A stretch of 64,000 nt of DNA, from NCBI RefSeq assembly GCF_003148825.1, contig NZ_QGGZ01000014.1:124001-188000 (forward strand), written 5' to 3'. The stretch comes from Streptomyces sp. CG 926 (GTDB lineage Bacteria; Actinomycetota; Actinomycetes; Streptomycetales; Streptomycetaceae). The position numbers and the translations under genes were made by a program. Below the pieces are notes generated by a model that worked only from the letters and a program-made list of their open reading frames with translations, made no database searches and was not told the DNA's origin. Positions within the stretch are counted from its first letter, which is position 1; every line of letters begins with the position of its first letter. Shown in pieces: positions 40,734-48,721 of this stretch.

Positions 40734-41552
40734 GTGTCGACTTCGAGCCACGAGATCTTCGGTGCGCCGTGCTGGGTCAGCCTGCTGGCCCGGGATCTCG
40801 AATCCACACAGCGGTTCTACGCCGGCGTACTCGGCTGGGACTTCCGGCCCACCCACCTCGGGGCCGGCATCATGGTCGCGTTCCGTGACGGAGCCCCCGT
40901 GGCGGGCATCGGGTCCCTGGCGGGGAGTACCGGCGCGCCGGTGCTGTGGACGCCGTACTTCGCCGTCGAGGACGCCGACCTGACCGCCGCCCGGATCCTC
41001 GAACGCGGCGCCACCATGGCGGTCGGCCCCGTGGCCTTCGGCACCGGCCGCATCGCCTTGGCGGCTGACCCCGCGGGGGCCGTCTTCGGCTTCTGGCAGG
41101 GCGAGGTCGTCCCCGACTGGTCGGTGGGCCGGGGAAGCGCGCCCGCGTGGCTGGAACTGCGGACGCGGGACGCGTTCGCGGCGGCCATCTTCTACGGAGA
41201 GGTCCTCGACTGGGCCGGATCGCGCCCGGGCTGCTGCGCGGTCTCGTACGAGCACGCCCACGTCGTCCTGCGCCACGGGCGCGACACCGTGGCCCGCATC
41301 AGCGGCGGCGCGCTCGAAGCGGCACCGGACCCGGAGGTCCGTCCCCGCTGGCACGTCCACTTCCGCGTGCCCGACCTGGAGGCGGTGATCGAGGCCGCGA
41401 CCAGGCTGGGCGGCAGGACCGCATCGCCCGTGCATACGTCCAGCGTGAGCCGGTGGGTCGTTCTCGCGGATCCCGACGGGGCCCTCTTCACCGTGGTGAC
41501 ACCGCAAACCGAGCGCGCTTCCCACGGGGTGCGTGCGGGTGGAGGCAGGTGA
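40734..41552 (+). CDS. two-domain VOC-family protein
   Basis: A 272-residue protein with two VOC modules. Module 1: GAPCWVSLLARDLESTQRFYAGVLGWD to about residue 125. Module 2: APAWLELRTRDAFAAAIFYGEVLDWAG, ending WVVLADPDGALFTVV. This is the arrangement of Streptomyces proteins that resemble CFP32 (Rv0577). It may bind or modify a small ligand; true catalytic residues cannot be assigned. GAGG lies 9 bases before GTG 40734; ATG 40719 is an alternative without a ribosome site. Confidence 0.82.
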   Translation: MSTSSHEIFGAPCWVSLLARDLESTQRFYAGVLGWDFRPTHLGAGIMVAFRDGAPVAGIGSLAGSTGAPVLWTPYFAVEDADLTAARILERGATMAVGPVAFGTGRIALAADPAGAVFGFWQGEVVPDWSVGRGSAPAWLELRTRDAFAAAIFYGEVLDWAGSRPGCCAVSYEHAHVVLRHGRDTVARISGGALEAAPDPEVRPRWHVHFRVPDLEAVIEAATRLGGRTASPVHTSSVSRWVVLADPDGALFTVVTPQTERASHGVRAGGGR

Positions 41553-41639
41553 GGAAGTCGTTCGGGGGATCCGCAGGCCTCGACCGAAGCGTCTCCCGTC
41601 CCATCGGGGCATCCCTCGGTGGAACGAAAGGGAGACCTG

Positions 41640-41966
41640 ATGCCGCTCTATCTGTCCAGGTTCAGCTACACACCGGAGACGTGGGCGAGGCTGATCATCC
41701 ACCCCGAGGATCGCTCGAAGGCCGCGCAGGCGTACATCGAGTCCGTCGGCGGCAAGCTCCACGGCTTCTGGTACGCCTTCGGCACGCATGACGGCTACAA
41801 CCTGTGGGAGGCCCCCGACAACGTGTCCATGGCCGCGGTCGCACTGGCGATCGGTGGAGGCGGCGCGCTCGCTTCGTTCGAGACGACGGTCCTCCTGACC
41901 GTTGACGAAACCCTGGACGCCCTGCGCAAGGCCGAGGGGGTTCGGTACCGTCCACCGGGCGCGTAG
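41640..41966 (+). CDS. GYD-domain protein
   Basis: A 108-residue protein of the GYD family. It opens MPLYLSRFSYTPETWARL, has the name-giving GTHDGYNLWEAPD, and ends TVLLTVDETLDALRKAEGV. GYD proteins are small ferredoxin-like-fold proteins of unknown function, often near oxidoreductases. AAGGGAGACC gives good spacing to ATG 41640. It follows the two-domain VOC gene after about 90 bases and may share its transcript. Confidence 0.85.
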   Translation: MPLYLSRFSYTPETWARLIIHPEDRSKAAQAYIESVGGKLHGFWYAFGTHDGYNLWEAPDNVSMAAVALAIGGGGALASFETTVLLTVDETLDALRKAEGVRYRPPGA

Positions 41967-42122
41967 CGGCTCAGGCCGGCGCGGGCGTGGGCCGTCCGGG
42001 TCCGGTCGCGGGGAAGGTCACGGCCTGCCCGTACCTCGGGAGTCCCGATCGGTAGTCGCACGGCACGGCGATTCGTTCCGCAGCCCGGGGTTGACGGGGT
42101 GCCGAAGCGATGCCGAGGCCAT

Positions 42123-42480
42123 GCCGAGCAACCTTGCCCGTTTCTCGCAGTCCCATAGCGACTCGGTGTGGGCGTCGGCCGGGCCGGTCGGGTCGATCGC
42201 CACGCGCGCCTGCAGGTGGTCGGCCCGCTGGAACCAGTGCGGGGTGTGCAGTGCGGGGCCCGGAGGACGGGCACGGCGTCGGCAGCGTCTTGGCCTCCGG
42301 GCAGCGCCAGACGCGCGCCTCCCACCGGTCGGTAAGTTCGGCCACGCGTTCGATCCCAGGCGACGGACCGCTCGCAGGAGAGGCCGAACACGAACACGTC
42401 GCCCCTCGACCGCTTCCCACCCATCGGAACGGCCCTCGGCACCCCGTTCCTCGGCGTCCTTCGCCACAGTGAGGCGCGGC
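42123..42480 (-). pseudogene. frame-broken coding remnant
   Basis: Coding-like minus-strand segments fall in different frames one after another: EERGAEGRSDGWEAVEG (about 42465-42405), GDVFVFGLSCERSVAWDR (about 42405-42350), IERVAELTDRWEARVWRC then PEAKTLP (42354-42280), and THPHWF-like FQRADHLQARVAIDPTG then PADAHTESLWDCEKRARLLG (42251-42123). Each uses mostly G/C third positions, but no single frame is open across all. At least two frameshifts would join them. The family is not recognised. Sequencing error is the main alternative. Confidence 0.45.
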
Positions 42481-42598
42481 TCTCCCTGCGATCCGCGGGC
42501 AGGTACGCAACCAACTGCCGAGGACACCCGCCGGGTTGGGCAATGGATCATGGCGCTTCTACCATGCCTTGATCATCATCGATTCGGGGGAGAGCACC

Positions 42599-43375
42599 AT
42601 GAGTTCATACCGGCGTCCGCCCGCGCCCGTGCCCGGGCCCGCTTCCGGGACCGAGGAGCGCAGGCCCGGCTGGGTTCGGGTGGTGCGGGCGCCGTTCGTG
42701 CTCGCGGCGCGGATCCACCGGCCCACCCGGCCCGACCGGATCGTCGACGACGCGATCCGGCTCGCCCAGATCGCCCGTACCGCCATCGGCCTGCTGGCCG
42801 GACTCTGGTTGGTGCTGGCCTACCCGCTGCGCGAGGGGGCCGGCGGGGTCGTCGACGACAAGTTCACGGAAGTCCTGGTCAGCGCCGGACTCCTGCTCGT
42901 CATCGGCCCGCTCGGCCTCGCCGCCTTCGTGTTCTCCGCCCGGCCGCCGGGGCCGGTGTTCTACCGGGGCCGCTTGCGCGGTCCGGCGACCGCCATCGGG
43001 TCGCTCTTCGCCACCGTCCTGGTGATGTCCTTCGGCCTGCCGTACGCGAGCATGATCGGCCCGCTGGGGGCGCTCGCCGGGCTCTTCCTCTTCCCGTTCG
43101 CGCTCGCCTCCGCCGTGCTCTGCGTCCACCACGCCTTCCGCACCGCCGACGTCCACGAGGTGCTCCCGCCGCTGCTCTCGCCCGTGCTGGTCTGGTGCCT
43201 TTTCCTGGTCCAACTCTTCGACGACGCACCTGTTGACGCCCCGCTCGCCGTCCGCGTCCTCTTCCTGGTGGCGCCGCCGCTCTCGGTGACCGCGCTCTCC
43301 GTGTGGGAGCTGCGCCGGCTGCGTACGAGTTACGGCATCACGCTGCGGCGGGCCCTCGGCCGTGACAACGGATGA
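42599..43375 (+). CDS. multi-pass membrane protein, 258 aa
   Basis: A 258-residue integral membrane protein. The N-terminus is Pro/Arg-rich; about five to six membrane segments follow, including IARTAIGLLAGLWLVLAYPL, VLVSAGLLLVIGPLGLAAFV and VLVWCLFLVQLF. A basic C-terminus (RRLRTSYGITLRRALGRDN) is cytoplasmic. It resembles uncharacterised Streptomyces membrane proteins; no transport motif is visible. GGGGGAG lies 7 bases before ATG 42599. Confidence 0.75.
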   Translation: MSSYRRPPAPVPGPASGTEERRPGWVRVVRAPFVLAARIHRPTRPDRIVDDAIRLAQIARTAIGLLAGLWLVLAYPLREGAGGVVDDKFTEVLVSAGLLLVIGPLGLAAFVFSARPPGPVFYRGRLRGPATAIGSLFATVLVMSFGLPYASMIGPLGALAGLFLFPFALASAVLCVHHAFRTADVHEVLPPLLSPVLVWCLFLVQLFDDAPVDAPLAVRVLFLVAPPLSVTALSVWELRRLRTSYGITLRRALGRDNG

Positions 43376-43456
43376 CCGCGAGCTTGCGGACCGGCACGGC
43401 ACGGCGCGGGGGAACGGCACAGGCCAGTAGGGCACGTGACCGCCTAGGATCGAACC

Positions 43457-43933
43457 ATGGGCAGGACAGACCGCGCAGGCCGGGTGATCGCGGCACCACC
43501 GGCCGCCGTGTACGCGGCGCTCGTCGACCGTGAGTCCCTGGAGAACTGGCTACCGCCGGACGGAATGCGCGGGCGGATCGAACGCTGGGATCCCCGACCC
43601 GGGGGAGGCTTCCGGATGGTCCTGACCTACCTCGACGCCGCCGGCGCTCCCGGCAAGACCTCGGACGCCACGGACGTGGTCGACGTCGACTTCGCCGCTC
43701 TGACGCCGCCGGAACGCGTCGTACAGCGGGCCGTGTTCGAGTCCGACGACGCGGCGTACGCGGGCACCATGACCTTGGCCTGGCAGCTGACCGACGTCGC
43801 GGCCGGGACCGATGTGACCGTCACCGCGACGGACGTGCCGCCCGGCATCGACCAGGCGGTCCACGAGGCCGGGATCGCTTCGTCGCCGGCCAACCTGGCG
43901 GCGTACGTCGAGAGGCAGCGAGAGGCTCTGTAG
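43457..43933 (+). CDS. SRPBCC (AHSA1-type) protein
   Basis: A 158-residue START-like protein of the activator-of-Hsp90-homologue group. It starts RVIAAPPAAVYAALVDRESLENWLPP and ends SSPANLAAYVERQREAL, with WDPRPGGGFRMVLTY between. The fold binds hydrophobic ligands; some members act in polyketide cyclisation, but there is no polyketide gene here. ATG 43457 follows a weak AGGAT. It is convergent with the next minus-strand gene. Confidence 0.83.
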   Translation: MGRTDRAGRVIAAPPAAVYAALVDRESLENWLPPDGMRGRIERWDPRPGGGFRMVLTYLDAAGAPGKTSDATDVVDVDFAALTPPERVVQRAVFESDDAAYAGTMTLAWQLTDVAAGTDVTVTATDVPPGIDQAVHEAGIASSPANLAAYVERQREAL

Positions 43934-44006
43934 TACGCCACGCCACTTCGGCGTTGTCGCCGCCGGACCGCCGGCAGTCGGGCCGTGGCGCAGCCGGCTT
44001 GCCCGC

Positions 44007-44327
44007 TCAGCCCCGTCGATCCTCGACGGTCCAGCCGTCACCGAGCTCGCGGCGCAACTCCCCCAGCGCCACGTCGGCTGCGCGTCGGAACGACTCCCAC
44101 TGCTCCGCGGTCCAGGGCGAGGGGCCCGCCGGGTGGCCCCAGTCGAGTGAGGACTGGTAGAGGTCGGCGAGCCGCGTGAGTTCGGCCGCGGTGCAGGCGG
44201 TGACGGGCAGTCTCTCCGGCGCGCAGGGGTGTCCGTACGGGCTGTCGAGGGCGGGCGTGTGCGAGGGGCCGGGCCACAACGGCGTATCGACGCCGTACTC
44301 GAAGAAGTACCGCAGGTGAGATGACAT
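44007..44327 (-). CDS. hypothetical protein, 106 aa
   Basis: A 106-residue soluble protein starting MSSHLRYFFEYGVDTPLWPG. It has a Trp/Pro-rich first half and a helical second half (AELTRLADLYQSSLDWGHP, then EQWESFRRAADVALGELRRE). No family is recognised, but the composition and AAGG ribosome site support a real gene. It lies 66 bases downstream of another hypothetical gene on the same strand, so they may be co-transcribed. Confidence 0.65.
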   Translation of the reverse strand: MSSHLRYFFEYGVDTPLWPGPSHTPALDSPYGHPCAPERLPVTACTAAELTRLADLYQSSLDWGHPAGPSPWTAEQWESFRRAADVALGELRRELGDGWTVEDRRG

Positions 44328-44393
44328 ACCGCAGCCTTTCACGACGCCGGGCACGCGAGCGGCCGACCGGAGGCTCCCGCTGCATCGGTCGGC

Positions 44394-44966
44394 TCAGGGC
44401 CGGGACATCAGGGCTACCAGAGCCGAGCGGGCCTCGGCCAGGCCCTCCTTCCAGGCAGCGCTGCGCAGTGTGGCCCGGTCCCAGGAGGTCACGGGTTCGG
44501 CGCCGCTCACGCAGTGCCCGTAGAGCATGTGGGCGATGTCCTCGGTGAGGAGGTGGTCGTAGTGGAACGACCCCTCGTAACCGGCCCAGGCCACGGCCCG
44601 CCCGTCGGCGCACAGGCGGCGCAGGACCTCGCGCGTATAGGAGTGCAGGTCGAGTGAGGGTGTGTGGAAGGTGAGGTCGTACGAGATGAGGCCGAGCGCA
44701 GCGATCTCCGGCGGTTGCTCCTCCAGCACGAAGGGGTACACCTGGTCAGGCACCAGTCCAGCGACGTCGAAGGCCTGCGACGGCAGCGGGTCGTTGCCTG
44801 CGCCGATGACGAACACGGTCACCATGGCGGGACCCGCCCAACACAGTTCCTCTTGCACGTCGTTCACGGGCACCCCCATCTGCTGCTTCACGGCTGCGAG
44901 TTCTTCGTCCGCCGGCGTCCACCGACCAACGCCTGGCTCCCCCGCGCCCTCAAGGATCGCCGCCAT
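44394..44966 (-). CDS. hypothetical protein, 190 aa
   Basis: A 190-residue soluble protein without a signal peptide. Tyr- and His-rich segments (FHTPSLDLHSYTREVLRR; YEGSFHYDHLLTEDIAHMLYGH) suggest a folded enzyme or binding protein, but I recognise no motif. ATG 44966 lacks a clear ribosome site. It probably shares a transcript with the 106-residue gene that follows. Confidence 0.65.
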   Translation of the reverse strand: MAAILEGAGEPGVGRWTPADEELAAVKQQMGVPVNDVQEELCWAGPAMVTVFVIGAGNDPLPSQAFDVAGLVPDQVYPFVLEEQPPEIAALGLISYDLTFHTPSLDLHSYTREVLRRLCADGRAVAWAGYEGSFHYDHLLTEDIAHMLYGHCVSGAEPVTSWDRATLRSAAWKEGLAEARSALVALMSRP

Positions 44967-45213
44967 CGCGGCACCTTCGACCCGTGCCCCGTGCCCCAGG
45001 GCACGGAGCAGCCGTGCGCAGGAGCCCTGCTCGGGCAGACCGTAGGGGCGGGCCCGCAGCTGCTACGGCGGGCGACCGCCACGCCGGACCGGCCGACGAT
45101 CGTAGGCGAACGTTCCAGCCGAGCGGTCAGTTCCGATCAAACCCGACCGCGCCGTTCTTCGTGCGCGACGCCGTCGCCCACGCGCCTACCCGAGCCGCTC
45201 GCGGCAGGGAACG

Positions 45214-45252
45214 GGGAAGGGGCCCGAACTCGTCGAGTTCGGGCCCCTTCCC
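45214..45252. terminator. very strong palindromic terminator
   Basis: GGGAAGGGGCCCGAACTCG and CGAGTTCGGGCCCCTTCCC form a perfect 19-bp inverted repeat with almost no loop, 44 bases beyond the stop of PRC-barrel copy 2 on the minus strand. Confidence 0.8.
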
Positions 45253-45295
45253 GGATACCGGCCCGCACCCCGGGCCTGCGCCGGACCGTTCCGGT

Positions 45296-45664
45296 TCAGG
45301 CCGGGCGGCCGCCGAAGGGGGCGCCGGTGCCGTAGTACGTACCCAGGTCCTCGCGGTAGCCGGCGTCACCGAGGTGGTGGTCGCGATGGAACTCCGGGGC
45401 GTCCTTGATCTGGCCCTTCGTGCGGTCTACGTAGATCTTCCGCTCGGCGGCGTCGATACGGACCACGACGCTCGCCGGGAGCAGGACCTCCTTGCCGAAG
45501 ATCCATACTCCCGTGTCCACCACCAGATAGGCGTCACCGACCTCGTCGGAGTGCCTGTCGACCTTGCCGACGGTCCCGTCGGTCGCCTCGACCTCGAAAC
45601 CGGCCATATCGGTACCGACCAGATAGCCGGACGTCGACTTGAAACCCCACACATGCTCAGTCAC
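45296..45664 (-). CDS. PRC-barrel domain protein, copy 2
   Basis: A 122-residue paralogue of the protein at 40109. The PRC-barrel reads ADMAGFEVEATDGTVGKVDR-like (here TDMAGFEVEATDG), then AYLVVDTGVWIFGKEVLLPA, with the tail PEFHRDHHLGDAGYREDLGTYY. The leader GGAGGAGTTGTTTCGC before GTG 45664 is identical to that of copy 1, so the duplication included the ribosome site and part of the leader. The function is unknown; a general-stress role is inferred from neighbours only. It ends in a 19-bp-stem terminator. Confidence 0.82.
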   Translation of the reverse strand: MTEHVWGFKSTSGYLVGTDMAGFEVEATDGTVGKVDRHSDEVGDAYLVVDTGVWIFGKEVLLPASVVVRIDAAERKIYVDRTKGQIKDAPEFHRDHHLGDAGYREDLGTYYGTGAPFGGRPA

Positions 45665-46208
45665 GCGAAACAACTCCTCCGGTCGACCGTGGGCGGCGAA
45701 TGCTTCCTCTCGACGCCCTTCCTTCACCTGGCCTCCCGCCTGCCCCGAGCCCGGAGCCTCATGCACGCGAGTTGGTGGGCTCGAAGCGCACCACGTGAAC
45801 CGGCGCTTCTCGACGACCTCGCGCCGCGGAAATCCGCCGTCGTCCGGTGGCTCCGCCTCGTAGCAGCCCCTCGCCTGACCTTCGGCGGTCAGCGCGCGGT
45901 CCGGGCGACGTCCGCCGGCGTGCTTCTCGTCTTCGAAATCCCCACGGGGAAGACCCTGTCCTCAACGTCGTAGGACCTCCGCCGCACCGACACGACGAGC
46001 GCCCTTCCCGACCGGAGGTCATGGGCATGGCGGCCTACCTGTTCCTCTCCGGTGTTCCTCTCCGGGATCGAGCGGTCACCGCCGGGCGCGGCTCCACCCC
46101 CGCCTCGCGCGCCCGACGCGGAGCGACCATGCTGAGTAGAAGGGCGCCATCGCCCGGATATTGGTCCTCCCGAAGGCCGACGAAGGCGCCTGCGAGGAGG
46201 AGGAAGTC
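45665..46208. other. 544-base intergenic region
   Basis: No intact gene is supported. A plus-strand frame ending at 45973 (RAVRATSAGVLLVFEIPTGK near its end) has fairly GC-rich third positions and may be a gene remnant, but it has no credible start. The region should hold promoters for the PRC-barrel gene and the secreted small protein. Confidence 0.4.
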
Positions 46209-46415
46209 ATGCGAATGCGAAGAATCCTGGGCCTCGCCCTGGCCGCGGCAACCCTTGCCGGCACGAGCGCCCTCGGCGCTGTCAGCGCGGAAGCCGCCTC
46301 GTCTCCGAACATCACCCGAGACGAATGCACGGCCGCGGGCGGACAGGTCACGGCACGTCCCTATGCCGCGTCGACCTGCACGCTGCCCGACGGGACCTCG
46401 CAGACGATCACTTGA
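46209..46415 (+). CDS. small secreted protein, 68 aa
   Basis: A 68-residue precursor. The signal peptide MRMRRILGLALAAATLAG continues to about AEAASS (cleavage near residue 28), leaving about 40 residues with two cysteines (ECTAAGG, STCTLPDG) that may form a disulphide. GAGGAGGAGG lies 4 bases before ATG 46209. The family is not recognised. A GC hairpin follows the stop. Confidence 0.75.
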   Translation: MRMRRILGLALAAATLAGTSALGAVSAEAASSPNITRDECTAAGGQVTARPYAASTCTLPDGTSQTIT

Positions 46416-46458
46416 TCGCCCGGCGTACGAACGACCCCTCGGTTCGAACGGACAAGGA

Positions 46459-46484
46459 CCCCGGCGGCCCCAGTGGCGCCGGGG
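46459..46484 (+). terminator. hairpin after small secreted protein gene
   Basis: CCCCGGCG and CGCCGGGG form an 8-bp GC stem with a 10-base loop, 43 bases after the stop. Confidence 0.5.
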
Positions 46485-46572
46485 CCTCTGACGTGCCGGC
46501 CCGCCGGCCCACACGCACCCGAAGACCGTCCACAGCTCGCCGGCGCCGCGAACCACCCGCAGGACGGGCGCT

Positions 46573-47082
46573 CTACGGGGCGGCGGGGGTCGCGGGTTCC
46601 TGCGGAACCGGCGGTCGGCATGCGGGGCGGGTGTCGTCTTCCTCCGTGCGCGGCCAGTACCGTCCTTCGAGGGCCTCGGCACTGCGGTTGAGCCGGACCA
46701 GGACGTCCTCCAGCTCCCGTACTTCCTCGGGGGACCAGTGGGCGACCACCCGCGCCAGGCAGGACTGATTCACCTCGCGGTCTCCGGCGAGCCGCCGCCC
46801 GCCTTCGACGGTGATGCGGAGCTTGCGGGCCATGCCGCCGTCCGGGTCCGCGACGCGCTCGGCCAGTCCGCAGCGCAGCAGCGCGGCCGTCTGGCGGTTC
46901 ACGGTCGAGGTGTCGAGCCCGAAGGCCTCCGCCAACTGTCCTATGGACATGGGGCCTTGCGTGTCGATCCGACTGAGCAGCAGGTATGCCGACCGCTCCA
47001 GGCGTTCGGGGTCGCGTTCGCGCCGGGCAAGCACCTGGTGCCGCGAGAGCAGCATCAGCTCCCGCTCCAGTTTTTCCAGCAC
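46573..47082 (-). CDS. MarR-family regulator
   Basis: A 169-residue winged-helix repressor. The recognition region reads MSIGQLAEAFGLDTSTVNRQTAALLRCGLAERV, followed by the wing DPDGGMARKLRITVEG. GTG 47082 is preceded by GGGAGG at 4-base spacing. A Pro/Ala-rich C-terminal tail is present. It is divergent from an old-yellow-enzyme gene, and a 31-base imperfect palindrome lies between them, so it probably represses that gene and itself and is released by an electrophile or phenolic ligand. Confidence 0.87.
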   Translation of the reverse strand: MLEKLERELMLLSRHQVLARRERDPERLERSAYLLLSRIDTQGPMSIGQLAEAFGLDTSTVNRQTAALLRCGLAERVADPDGGMARKLRITVEGGRRLAGDREVNQSCLARVVAHWSPEEVRELEDVLVRLNRSAEALEGRYWPRTEEDDTRPACRPPVPQEPATPAAP

Positions 47083-47161
47083 TACGCCTCCCGCTCCTTC
47101 CGACGGTCCATTATCGCCGACCCGTGGCCCGGTGGACCTCCGCCCGGATCGACGCGGCAAT

Positions 47162-47192
47162 ATGCATGATACATAGCATGTGTACTATGCAT
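47162..47192. promoter_or_regulatory. palindromic MarR operator candidate
   Basis: ATGCAT-GA-TACA at the left mirrors TGTA-CT-ATGCAT at the right around base 47177; 11 of 15 pairs match. The sequence is strikingly AT-rich for this genome. It lies 79 bases before the reductase start and 80 before the MarR start, and would overlap both promoters (TATGAT- and TACTAT-like boxes). Confidence 0.65.
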
Positions 47193-47239
47193 TTCTCGTT
47201 GCCACCCGACGAGCCACAGCTTCCACCCGGAGGACCCGC

Positions 47240-48370
47240 ATGACCGTCACCACGTCCACCGCCTCCCGCGCGGCCGAGATCCTGTCCCGGCCCGTCACGT
47301 TGAACGGCCTGACCGTGCCCAATCGCATCGCGATGGCTCCGATGACGCGGATGTTCTCCCCCGGCGGTGTGCCCGGCGAGGACGTGCAGGCGTACTACGC
47401 CGGCCGGGCCGCCGCGGGCGTGGGCCTGATCGTCACCGAGGGCACCTACGTCGGCCACGATTCCGCAGGTCAGAGCGACCGGGTGCCGCGATTCCACGGC
47501 GAGGACCAGCTGGCGGGGTGGGCGAAGGTGGCCGCCGCCGTGCACGAGGCGGGCGGCACGATCGTGCCCCAGCTGTGGCACATAGGCATGGTGCGCAAGC
47601 ACGGCGAGGCACCGTACGCCGACGCGCCCGCCGTCGGCCCCTCCGGCATCCGCGTCGACGGCACCGAGGGGACCGGCAAGGCGATGACCAGCGCCGACCT
47701 CGACGACGTCATCGGCGCGTTCGCCGACGCCGCCGCGGAGGCCGAGCGGATCGGCTTCGACGGCGTCGAACTGCACGGTGCCCACGGCTACCTGCTCGAC
47801 CAGTTCCTGTGGGAGCGGACCAACCGCCGCACCGACGCGTACGGCGGCGACGCGGTGGCCCGTACGAAGTTCGCCGCGGAGATCGTGGCGGCGGTCCGCG
47901 AGCGCGTCGCGTCCGACTTCCCGGTGATCTTCCGCTACTCGCAGTGGAAGCAGGAGGCCTACGACGCCCGGCTCGCCGAGACGCCGGAGGAGCTGGAGGC
48001 GATCCTGGCCCCGCTGGCGGCGGCCGGCGTCGACGTCTTCCACGCCTCCACCCGGCGCTACTGGATCCCGGAGTTCGAGGGCTCGGACCTGAATCTGGCC
48101 GGCTGGACCAAGAAGCTCACCGGACGGCCGACCATCACCGTCGGCTCGGTCGGCCTGGACGGCGACTTCCTCCGCGCCTTCGCCGGCGAGGGTGCGGCGC
48201 TCGGCGACATCGACAACCTCCTGGACCGCATGGAGCGCGACGAGTTCGACATGGTCGCCGTCGGCCGGGCGCTGCTCCAGGACCCGCACTGGGCGGCGAA
48301 GGTCCTCGGCAACCGCTTCGACGAGTTGAAGCCGTACGACGCGGCGGCGCTGCGGTCGCTCAGCCGGTAG
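47240..48370 (+). CDS. old yellow enzyme family NADH:flavin oxidoreductase
   Basis: A 376-residue FMN enzyme of the OYE family, expected to reduce alpha,beta-unsaturated carbonyls with NAD(P)H. PVTLNGLTVPNRIAMAPMTR begins the barrel, LWHIGMV and FDGVELHGAHGYLLDQFL supply FMN and active-site contacts, and TITVGSVGL and FDMVAVGRALLQDP bind the phosphate. GGAGGACCCGC leads to ATG 47240. It is divergently paired with a MarR regulator across a palindromic operator, the usual layout for electrophile detoxification. A 15-bp-stem terminator follows. Confidence 0.92.
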   Translation: MTVTTSTASRAAEILSRPVTLNGLTVPNRIAMAPMTRMFSPGGVPGEDVQAYYAGRAAAGVGLIVTEGTYVGHDSAGQSDRVPRFHGEDQLAGWAKVAAAVHEAGGTIVPQLWHIGMVRKHGEAPYADAPAVGPSGIRVDGTEGTGKAMTSADLDDVIGAFADAAAEAERIGFDGVELHGAHGYLLDQFLWERTNRRTDAYGGDAVARTKFAAEIVAAVRERVASDFPVIFRYSQWKQEAYDARLAETPEELEAILAPLAAAGVDVFHASTRRYWIPEFEGSDLNLAGWTKKLTGRPTITVGSVGLDGDFLRAFAGEGAALGDIDNLLDRMERDEFDMVAVGRALLQDPHWAAKVLGNRFDELKPYDAAALRSLSR

Positions 48371-48422
48371 CCGGTAGTCGGCCGCCGGAATCCGCAGCCG
48401 CCCGGACGCCTGCCGGGCCCGA

Positions 48423-48466
48423 GGAACGCCCCGTGACATCGGTCCACCGAGGTCACGGGGCGTTCC
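48423..48466 (+). terminator. strong terminator after OYE gene
   Basis: GGAACGCCCCGTGAC and GTCACGGGGCGTTCC form a perfect 15-bp stem with a 14-base loop, 52 bases after the stop. Confidence 0.8.
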
Positions 48467-48721
48467 CGCTCCGGTCGAGGATCGCAGCCTCTCCACACCA
48501 CCCATCACCGAGCGGCGGAAAACCGTACATCTCGCGCTCCACCGGCCAGGGGCAGGTGCGGCCCGTAGGGCAACTGGCGCGGACATGGGCCGACCGGCGT
48601 GCGCAAGGGCCGTCTGTCGCGCACGGGGTGGCCGGCCGTGGTGGATCCGCCGCGCTGACCGGTGATGATTGATGCGTGCGGACCGGGCGGTAGCGCCTGG
48701 CGGGCTCTCTGGGGTGGGGCA
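48467..48721. other. intergenic, no gene seen
   Basis: 255 bases with no supported gene or clear promoter. GGGGTGGGG at the right end is the ribosome site of the following gene. Confidence 0.4.
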
